From: a bacterium
GTDB lineage: Bacteria > Pseudomonadota > Alphaproteobacteria > Rhizobiales > Aestuariivirgaceae
Assembly (NCBI GenBank): GCA_022842165.1
Contig: JALHQC010000040.1
Span: 1 to 40,210, forward strand
Direction: 5' to 3'
Length of the DNA: 40,210 nucleotides
Shown: positions 34,066-40,210 of the stretch, in pieces
Layout: each line of letters begins with the position of its first letter
Numbering within the stretch: the stretch's first letter is position 1
The notes under the pieces: model-generated
Seen by the model: only the letters and a program-made list of their open reading frames with translations
The model's database searches: none
What the model was told of the DNA's origin: nothing
Program-made: the position numbers and the translations under genes

Positions 34066-35288
34066 TCCGCGGCCCTGATGTGCGGAACGAGCATCAATGC
34101 CAGGCGCTCCATCAGTTTACAGGCGACATCGGCCTTGGTCATGTCCGGCCAGCTCTCGACTCCTTGAGCCGAAACCAGGTGCACCTTGTTATGATCGCCG
34201 CCGAAGACGCCAAGTTCGGCACTCACGTCATTGGCGACGATCAGGTCGCAGCCCTTCTTCGCAAGTTTCTCCGTGGCATGCTTCACGACATGCTCGGTTT
34301 CCGCCGCAAAGCCGACGACGATCTGCGGACGTTTGCCTGAGGAACGCGCGATGGTTCTGAGGATGTCCGGATTTTCGGCGAGCGTGAGCACAGGCGTGCC
34401 CCCCTTTCCCTTCTTCATCTTCTCGACTGCTGCCGTTTCGGCCCGCCAGTCGGCCACCGCTGCCGCAAAGATCGCGATATCGGCGGGAAGCTCTTCCTCG
34501 CAGGCCTTCAGCATGTCGCGCGCAGTCTCGACGGGCAGCATCTGCACGCCGTGCGGGATCGGTAGCGACACCGGCCCCGAAACGAGGACCACTTCAGCGC
34601 CAAGCGCCACAGCGGCCTCGGCCAGCGCATAGCCCTGCTTGCCGGACGAGTGATTGGAGATATAGCGCACCGGGTCGATGGGCTCGCGCGTCGGCCCCGC
34701 CGTGATCAGCACGCGCTTTCCGGCGAGCGGCTGTGCTTTCGGCTGCAGCATGGCGATGATCGCTGCGAGGATTTCCGAAGGCTCGGCCATGCGGCCCGGC
34801 CCGAACTCTCCGCAGGCCATTTCGCCGTCGTTGGGCCCAACGACAGTAATGCCGTCGCGCTTCAATGTGGAGAGATTGCGCTGCGTCGCCTGATGGTTCC
34901 ACATCCTCACATTCATCGCGGGCGCGATCAGCACGCGCTTGTCTGTCGCAAGAAGTGCCGTCGAGGCGAGGTCATCGGCAAGGCCATGCGCCATCTTGGC
35001 CATGAGGTCGGCGGTGGCGGGCGCGACAACGAGCAGGTCTGCCGCGCGCGACAGTTCGATATGCCCCATCTCGATTTCATCGGTAAGGCTGAACAGCGCC
35101 GTGTGAACCTTCTCGCCCGACAGGCTCGCAAGCGTCAGCGGCGTCACGAACTCCTCCGCCGCCCTGGTCATGATGATGCGGACGAGAGCCCCTCTGGTCT
35201 TCAGCAGGCGGATCAGTTCATGGCATTTGAAGGCAGCAATGCCGCCGCCGATGATGAGAAGAACGGTTTTTCCCGTGGGCGATGTCAT
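34062..35288 (-). CDS. coaBC: Bifunctional phosphopantothenoylcysteine decarboxylase / synthetase CoaBC
   Basis: CoaBC makes 4'-phosphopantetheine precursor in two steps, cysteine ligation (CoaB, CTP-dependent) and FMN-dependent decarboxylation (CoaC). The 408-residue protein has the N-terminal CoaC flavoprotein domain with GGGIAAFK, the catalytic His in [14 protein letters not shown] and the PAMNVRMW motif, then the CoaB domain from about 185 with [21 protein letters not shown] and NPDIL. I chose the ATG at 35288, giving the usual N-terminus. It is coupled to dut (ATGA). Confidence 0.95.
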   Translation of the reverse strand: MTSPTGKTVLLIIGGGIAAFKCHELIRLLKTRGALVRIIMTRAAEEFVTPLTLASLSGEKVHTALFSLTDEIEMGHIELSRAADLLVVAPATADLMAKMAHGLADDLASTALLATDKRVLIAPAMNVRMWNHQATQRNLSTLKRDGITVVGPNDGEMACGEFGPGRMAEPSEILAAIIAMLQPKAQPLAGKRVLITAGPTREPIDPVRYISNHSSGKQGYALAEAAVALGAEVVLVSGPVSLPIPHGVQMLPVETARDMLKACEEELPADIAIFAAAVADWRAETAAVEKMKKGKGGTPVLTLAENPDILRTIARSSGKRPQIVVGFAAETEHVVKHATEKLAKKGCDLIVANDVSAELGVFGGDHNKVHLVSAQGVESWPDMTKADVACKLMERLALMLVPHIRAAE

Positions 35289-35330
35289 GGCGTCATTATG
35301 CCAGCATTCCGGTGCCGCTGCCAACGCCCC

Positions 35331-36893
35331 TCAAAAGATCAGGTGAATGGCGATCGCCACCAGCGCGGCGGCGCCCGCCACGATCGCCAAACGCGTTAAC
35401 CGTGTTTGCCGGCTTTGCGCCCGTGCCAGTTCCCGGGTGGTTTCGGCATCGAGCCTGAGGCCGCCGCCATTGGCCATCTCCGCCAGCATCATGGTGGCCT
35501 TCTGCACATCTTCCAGCATCGCGGGAAGCCCTGAAACCATGCGGCCCAGCGCACCGGTAGCTTCCTCGATCCTCCCCACGGGCCCCAGCTTCCGCTCGAT
35601 CCAGCCGCGCACCACGGGTTCCGCCGTCACCCACATGTTGAGATCGGGGTTCAGCGTGCGGGCAACGCCTTCGACCACCACCATGGTCTTCTGCAGCAGC
35701 AGAAGCTGCGGCTGCGTCTGCATGTTGAACTGCGCTGTCACCTCGAACAGTTGCGTCAGCAGCTTTGCCATCGAAATTTCATTGGCGGCCCTGTCCATGA
35801 TCGGCTCGCCGATCGCCCGCAGCGCCTGCGCGAAGACATGCGGGTCCTGGTCTGCCGGCACATAGCCTGCCTCGAAATGGACCTGCGCCACCCGCAGATA
35901 GTTGCGGGTGATGAAGCCATAGAGGATTTCAGCGAGGAACATGCTCTCCTTGGGCCCGAGCCGCCCGACGATGCCGAAATCCACCGCCACCAGATTTCCG
36001 GAATGGTCGACGAAGAGATTGCCCTGATGCATGTCGGCATGGAAGAAACCGTCGCGGATCGCGTGGCGGAGGAAGCTCTGGATCACCGTGTCGCCCAGCG
36101 CCTTGAGGTCGAAGCCCTGCGCGCGCAATCCCTCGACATCTGAAATCGGTGTGCCGTCGATCCATTCGGTTGTCAGCACATCGCGCGCGGTGCGCGTCCA
36201 GTCGACCTTCGGCACCCGGAAGCTCGGATCGCCGCTCGTGTTCTGCGCCATCTCCGAAAGCGCCGCCGCCTCCATGCGCAGGTCTAGCTCCTGCTTCATC
36301 GACTGCTCGAGCATCTGCACCGCGGCCACCGGCCTGAGCCGCCGCCCCTCGGCGCTGGCCTTTTCCATCAACCGTGCGGCAAAATAGAAACTGCCGAGAT
36401 CGGATGCAAAGCGCTTGGCCACGCCCGGGCGCAGCACCTTCACCGCCAGCACGCGGCCATCGCTTGCAACCGCCTTGTGCACCTGGGCAATCGAGGCCGC
36501 CGCCACCGGCGGACCGAATTCGGAAAACAGCGTCTCGACATCCGCTCCGAGATTGGCGCGAATGATGCGTTTTGCATCTTCTATCGGAAAGGGCGGCAGC
36601 CTGTCCTGCAGGGACTTGAGATCGAAGGCGCGATGAACCCCGACAAGATCAGGGCGTGTGGCGAGGAATTGCCCGAGCTTGATGTAGCTCGGCCCCAGCG
36701 TGGCGAGCGCCGCCGCGGCGGGGTTGACGGTTGTCTTCTCAGGGCGGCGCGTACCGAGCTTCGCGGCCGCCAGCCCAAACCGCGCCAGCGCCGGCAATTG
36801 CGCGATCTGCTCAGGCGTCATCAGTGCGTCGTAGGCAGCAAGAGTACGGCCCGCCCGCAGCAGGTTGAAGCTGTGCCTGAGGCCGGACAGCAT
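35331..36893 (-). CDS. ubiB: Ubiquinone biosynthesis kinase-like protein UbiB
   Basis: UbiB is an atypical kinase-like ATPase of the ABC1/ADCK family needed for ubiquinone synthesis. The 520-residue protein shows the KxGQ motif in YIKLGQFLATRPDL, the alanine-rich loop AAASIAQVHKA, the lysine-bearing VLAVKVLRPG and the DFG-like VDFGIVGRLG. It ends in a hydrophobic C-terminal segment (about 499-519) that should anchor it to the membrane. Its start overlaps the ubiE stop by one base (TGATG). Confidence 0.96.
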   Translation of the reverse strand: MLSGLRHSFNLLRAGRTLAAYDALMTPEQIAQLPALARFGLAAAKLGTRRPEKTTVNPAAAALATLGPSYIKLGQFLATRPDLVGVHRAFDLKSLQDRLPPFPIEDAKRIIRANLGADVETLFSEFGPPVAAASIAQVHKAVASDGRVLAVKVLRPGVAKRFASDLGSFYFAARLMEKASAEGRRLRPVAAVQMLEQSMKQELDLRMEAAALSEMAQNTSGDPSFRVPKVDWTRTARDVLTTEWIDGTPISDVEGLRAQGFDLKALGDTVIQSFLRHAIRDGFFHADMHQGNLFVDHSGNLVAVDFGIVGRLGPKESMFLAEILYGFITRNYLRVAQVHFEAGYVPADQDPHVFAQALRAIGEPIMDRAANEISMAKLLTQLFEVTAQFNMQTQPQLLLLQKTMVVVEGVARTLNPDLNMWVTAEPVVRGWIERKLGPVGRIEEATGALGRMVSGLPAMLEDVQKATMMLAEMANGGGLRLDAETTRELARAQSRQTRLTRLAIVAGAAALVAIAIHLIF

Positions 36894-37660
36894 CAGATGC
36901 GCCAGCCGGAATGAATGGCGACGACCCCACCCGTCAGGTTGCGGTAAGTGGCATTGTGAAAGCCCGCCGCCGCGATCATGTCGCGGAACTCATCCTGTTT
37001 CGGAAACGTCCGGATCGATTCAACGAGATAGCGGTAGGGCTGCCCGTCGCCCGTCACCACCTTGCCCACGGCGGGAATGACGGTGAAGGAATAGGCGTCA
37101 TAGATCTTGTCGAGGAGCGGCAGGTCCACATGCGAGAACTCGAGGCACAGGAAGCGCCCGCCGGGCTTCAGCACGCGGTAGGCTTCCGCCAGCGCCCTGT
37201 CGATATGTGTCACATTGCGGATGCCGAAGGCGATCGTGTAGCAATCGAAGCTCTTGTCCGGAAAGGCCAGCGCCTCGGCATTGCCGACCGAAAAGGCGCA
37301 GCGCCCCAGAAGCCCTTCGGCCCCAGCGCGCTTGGCGCCCTCGCCTACCATCTCGGGCGAGATATCGGCTATCGTCACCCGCACATTGGGGCCACCGGCC
37401 CGGGCGATCCGGAAGGCGACGTCACCCGTGCCGCCTGCCACATCGAGATGGTGAAACGGAGCGGTTCCACGCGGCGGATTGACCATCGCCACGAGATCAT
37501 CCTTCCACAGCCGATGCAGACCCGACGACATCAGGTCGTTCATCTGGTCGTAGCGTTCGGCAACCTTGGAGAACACCTCGTTGACGAGGCCCTGTTTCTC
37601 CACCTCGCCTACGCGGCGGAAGCCGAAGGCGACATCGTTTTCGGTGGTGTTCTCACTCAT
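36893..37660 (-). CDS. ubiE: Ubiquinone/menaquinone C-methyltransferase UbiE
   Basis: UbiE is the SAM-dependent C-methyltransferase of ubiquinone (and menaquinone) synthesis. The 255-residue protein has the SAM motif DVAGGTGD at 73-80 and the family signatures [17 protein letters not shown] and IAFGIRNV. It lies 23 bp downstream of murJ and overlaps ubiB by one base. No menaquinone-only genes are visible, so the ubiquinone role is the likely one. Confidence 0.97.
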   Translation of the reverse strand: MSENTTENDVAFGFRRVGEVEKQGLVNEVFSKVAERYDQMNDLMSSGLHRLWKDDLVAMVNPPRGTAPFHHLDVAGGTGDVAFRIARAGGPNVRVTIADISPEMVGEGAKRAGAEGLLGRCAFSVGNAEALAFPDKSFDCYTIAFGIRNVTHIDRALAEAYRVLKPGGRFLCLEFSHVDLPLLDKIYDAYSFTVIPAVGKVVTGDGQPYRYLVESIRTFPKQDEFRDMIAAAGFHNATYRNLTGGVVAIHSGWRI

Positions 37661-37683
37661 GGCGCAACCCTAGTGGCAAAAAC

Positions 37684-39246
37684 CTAACGTTTCAGCATCG
37701 ATCTCAGCTCGCCAAGTCGCATGGCTCCGGTGACATGGGCAATGCCAAAATAGCTTGCAACCCCGCCTGTGACGAGCAGTAGCAGCCCCCATGCAGCGGC
37801 GATGAAACCTGCGCCTGCGGCATAATTGTCTCTGATAAGCCAGTGGCCGCCGAGCAGCAGCACGCCCATCAGCAGGCCAGAAAGCACGATGCGGGGAAGC
37901 CGCCGCTTCGACCGGTCATCCAGCGCAAACAGGCCGCGCTTCGACAGCGTGTAGCCCAGAAGCCCGCAGTTCACCCAGGCGGCAATCGTCGTCGCCAGCG
38001 CGATGCCCACATGCCCCATCCACTGCGACAGCACGATGGCGGCAATGATGTTGACGATCACCGAAATGATCGCAAAGCGCATCGGCGTTCTGGTGTCTTC
38101 GCGCGCATAGAAGCCCGGCTGGAAGACCTTCGACATCGAGAAGGCCGGAAGCCCGGCGGCGAAGGCCAGCACGGTGGGTGCCACGGCCAGCGTATCGGCC
38201 CTTGTGAAGGCGCCATGCTCGAAGACGGTGTGAACGATGGGGGCAGGAATTGCCATCAGCGCGAAGGCGGCGGGGATCGTGAGGAACATCGAGAGTTCCA
38301 GTGCCCGGTTCTGGCTGAGTAGGGCGCCCGCCTCGTTTCCGGCGCGCAGCTTTCGAGAAAGATCAGGCAGCAGTACGACGCCGATCGCCACCCCGATCAC
38401 GCCCAGCGGCAATTGGTAGAGGCGGTCGGCGTAATAGAGGAAGGCCACCGCGCCATCGATCGTCGTCGCGATCATGGTGGCGATCACCAGATTGATCTGC
38501 ATGATACCGCCCGACACGATGCCGGGAACGGAAAGTGCGATGACCCGCTTCACATCCGGCGTCAGCTTCGGCCACTTCGGCCACAGCGCCATGCCGGCTC
38601 GCCGGCAGGCCACCGCCAGAAGCAAAAATTGCGCAACCCCCGCCGCGAAAATGCCCCAGGCGAAGATATAACCCGTCGCCGGTGTGTTGCCCGTCGCCAG
38701 CATCCAGGCGACGATGTTGGACGCGATCATCACGATGTTGAGGAGGATGGGTGCCGCCGCCGCCGCGGTGAACCGGTTGAGGCTGTTCAGCACGCCAGAT
38801 TGCAGCGCGGTGAGCGACATGAACAGGAGATAGGGAAAGCAGATGCGCGTCAGGTCGACCGCAAGATCGAACTTCGCATCATCGCCAGTGAAACCCGGCG
38901 CGATCACATAGATGAACAGCGGCATCGCAGCCATGGCGATGGCCGAAAACAGCAGGAGCCACGCCAGCAGGACCGAGAACACCTCGATCGCGAAAACTCT
39001 CGCCTTTTCCGCACCGTCGCCCTCGATGCGTTTGGCAAACAGCGGCACGAAGGCGTTGTTGAATGCGCCTTCCGCGAACAGCGCGCGGAACAGGTTCGGA
39101 AAGCGCTGCGCCACGAAAAAGGCCTCGGCGACAAATCCCGTACCGAGCGTGAAGGCGATCAGCTGGTCGCGCAGGAATCCCAGCACGCGGCTGATCAGTG
39201 TGAAACCGCCGACCGTCGCCGCAGACTTGAACAGGGAAGTGGTCAT
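37684..39246 (-). CDS. murJ: Lipid II flippase MurJ (MviN)
   Basis: MurJ flips lipid II across the inner membrane for peptidoglycan synthesis. The 520-residue protein has about 14 transmembrane segments. The N-terminus shows the family block RVLGFLRDQLIAF, followed by the arginine-bearing QRFPNLFRALFAEGAFNNAFVPLF. It lies one base downstream of the glnD stop, the glnD-murJ order common in Alphaproteobacteria. Confidence 0.97.
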   Translation of the reverse strand: MTTSLFKSAATVGGFTLISRVLGFLRDQLIAFTLGTGFVAEAFFVAQRFPNLFRALFAEGAFNNAFVPLFAKRIEGDGAEKARVFAIEVFSVLLAWLLLFSAIAMAAMPLFIYVIAPGFTGDDAKFDLAVDLTRICFPYLLFMSLTALQSGVLNSLNRFTAAAAAPILLNIVMIASNIVAWMLATGNTPATGYIFAWGIFAAGVAQFLLLAVACRRAGMALWPKWPKLTPDVKRVIALSVPGIVSGGIMQINLVIATMIATTIDGAVAFLYYADRLYQLPLGVIGVAIGVVLLPDLSRKLRAGNEAGALLSQNRALELSMFLTIPAAFALMAIPAPIVHTVFEHGAFTRADTLAVAPTVLAFAAGLPAFSMSKVFQPGFYAREDTRTPMRFAIISVIVNIIAAIVLSQWMGHVGIALATTIAAWVNCGLLGYTLSKRGLFALDDRSKRRLPRIVLSGLLMGVLLLGGHWLIRDNYAAGAGFIAAAWGLLLLVTGGVASYFGIAHVTGAMRLGELRSMLKR

Positions 39247-39247
39247 G

Positions 39248-40210
39248 TCAGGCCTGTGCGGCCAAAGGTTGAGGCGGTGAGAGAACGCTGGTCAACGCAT
39301 TCTCGATCTGGCGGTGCCGCGTGGCGTTCTCGATTTTCGCACCTGTCAGATCCGTCACATAGAACACGTCGATCGCCTTTTCGCCGAAGGTGGTAATATG
39401 GGCGGAGGCAATATTGAGGTTCAGCTTGTAGAGCGCCTCTGTGAGATCGTAGAGCAGCCCGATGCGATCCAGCCCGTTGATCTCGATCACCGTGTAGCGG
39501 TTCGACGACTGGTTATCGACGATGACGCGCGGTTCGACCGTGAAGGCCTTGATGCGAAGCTGTGGCCTATAGGCGCGCGCCACGGCTTCGCGCAGCCACA
39601 ACTCGCCGCGCAGAGCTTTTCGCACCAGTTCTGCGATCCGCTCCGCGCGCCGCCGCTCGTCGTCCTCGGTCGTGAATTCCCGCTGGATCAGGATCGTGTC
39701 GAGCGCCATGCCATCCGCGGTCGTGAAAATCTGCGCGCCCGCGATATTGGCGCCGGCTGCGGCACAGGCACCGGTGATCAGCGCCAGCAGGCGCGGATGA
39801 TCGGGTGCATAGATCGTCAGCTCGGTGATGGCGGTAAAGGCGTCGGTCTCGGTACTGGTCACGACGCTCTTGGGCGTAGACCGCGCGATAAGGGCCGCGT
39901 GCTTCACCTGCTTTTCCGTGGTGGTGCCGAGCCAGTAGGCCTCGTAGTGGCGCGCCGCATAGGTCTTCTTTTCCGCATCGTCCCACGAAGGCATCTGCGC
40001 AAAGAAGGCCGACTGGGCGTCGTTCACGCGGTCCTTGCGCGAGACGGCAGTATGCCCGCCGGTCAGCACGGGCTCTGCCTCCGAATAAAGCGTCCGCAGC
40101 AACTGGCCCTTCCAGCCATTCCACACGCCGGGTCCCACGGCGCGGATATCGGCAACCGTCAGGATGATCAGAAGCTTCAGCCGCTCCAGGCTCTGCACGA
40201 CTGCGCAGAA
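39248..40210 (-). CDS. glnD: PII uridylyltransferase GlnD, C-terminal part (5' end outside window)
   Basis: GlnD uridylylates and deuridylylates PII signalling proteins in response to glutamine. Only the last 320 codons are in the window, and the reading frame stays open to base 40210. The visible part holds the end of the HD domain region (LTVADIRAVGPGVWNGWKGQLLR) and two C-terminal ACT domains for glutamine sensing (about LTIYAPDHPRLLALIT and IEINGLDRIGLLYDL). The catalytic nucleotidyltransferase domain lies beyond the right edge. murJ follows after one base. Confidence 0.95.
   Translation of the reverse strand, partial: FCAVVQSLERLKLLIILTVADIRAVGPGVWNGWKGQLLRTLYSEAEPVLTGGHTAVSRKDRVNDAQSAFFAQMPSWDDAEKKTYAARHYEAYWLGTTTEKQVKHAALIARSTPKSVVTSTETDAFTAITELTIYAPDHPRLLALITGACAAAGANIAGAQIFTTADGMALDTILIQREFTTEDDERRRAERIAELVRKALRGELWLREAVARAYRPQLRIKAFTVEPRVIVDNQSSNRYTVIEINGLDRIGLLYDLTEALYKLNLNIASAHITTFGEKAIDVFYVTDLTGAKIENATRHRQIENALTSVLSPPQPLAAQA

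Noticed and set aside
1-40210. Mobile elements, CRISPR arrays, tRNA or rRNA genes, toxin-antitoxin pairs
   Set aside because: No transposase, integrase, regularly spaced repeats, cloverleaf or rRNA sequence was seen. The lone Xre gene (17974-18345) lacks a toxin partner, being coupled to an Smr gene in a conserved-looking operon.

Overview
This GC-rich 40.2 kb window is a chromosomal segment from an alphaproteobacterium, most likely a member of the Hyphomicrobiales (Rhizobiales). Three things point there: the gene order parB-parA-rsmG-mnmG-mnmE-rho-hemJ-hemE | ppsR-maf-aroE-coaE-dnaQ-secB, a Fur-family Irr-type regulator divergent from fabA-fabB-fabI, and a hslV/hisB-DUF2628-hisHAFE-coaA block. 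I cannot name the species. I see no tRNA, rRNA, insertion sequence, prophage or CRISPR array. The content is almost entirely conserved housekeeping genes.

The most notable region is the hemE-ppsR gap (about 10295-10626), which looks like the replication origin. It holds two exact TTAA-N7-TTAA CtrA-type sites 21 bp apart, with a TTAAC half-site 20 bp further upstream. It also holds one consensus DnaA box, five further TCCACA/TGTGGA cores, a GANTC methylation site and a pyrimidine/AT-rich flank. Genes on both sides are transcribed away from it. Two parS-like sites (4023-4038 inside rsmG, 5994-6009 between mnmG and mnmE) and parAB lie within 9 kb, so origin and centromere are close together, as in Caulobacter.

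Layout: 1-1.7 kb purH (+). 1.7-10.3 kb, leftward arm (-): hemE, hemJ, rho, mnmE, mnmG, rsmG, parA, parB. 10.6-14.2 kb, rightward arm (+): ppsR, maf, aroE, coaE, dnaQ, with stop/start overlaps from maf to dnaQ. 14.3-15.4 kb: secB and fxsA (-). 15.5-18.3 kb: tightly coupled Tim44-like gene, mltA, Smr-domain gene and Xre regulator (+). 18.3-21.3 kb: hslV, an unrecognised polytopic membrane protein and hslU (-), joined by ATGA overlaps. 21.4-25.9 kb: hisB, DUF2628, hisH, hisA, hisF, hisE, coaA (+). 25.9-29.7 kb: PfkB/adenosine kinase (-), EI24/CysZ-like protein (+), nth (-), DUF2244 (+), AraC-Ogt repair protein (+). 29.7-32.8 kb: irr (-) divergent from fabA-fabB-fabI (+). 32.8-40.2 kb (-): the 3' part of glnD, then murJ, ubiE, ubiB, coaBC, dut and a moeB/thiF-like gene.

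Functionally the window covers chromosome replication and segregation (oriC, parS, parAB, dnaQ), tRNA/rRNA modification (mnmE, mnmG, rsmG), heme (hemE, hemJ), CoA (coaE, coaA, coaBC), histidine, unsaturated fatty acid, ubiquinone and cell-wall precursor functions, proteolysis (hslUV), repair (nth, ogt-like, dut) and nitrogen signalling (glnD). I found no convincing undescribed multi-gene system. The best candidates for follow-up are the origin architecture, the membrane protein coupled inside hslVU, and the MoeB-like protein that has lost its predicted zinc cysteines.
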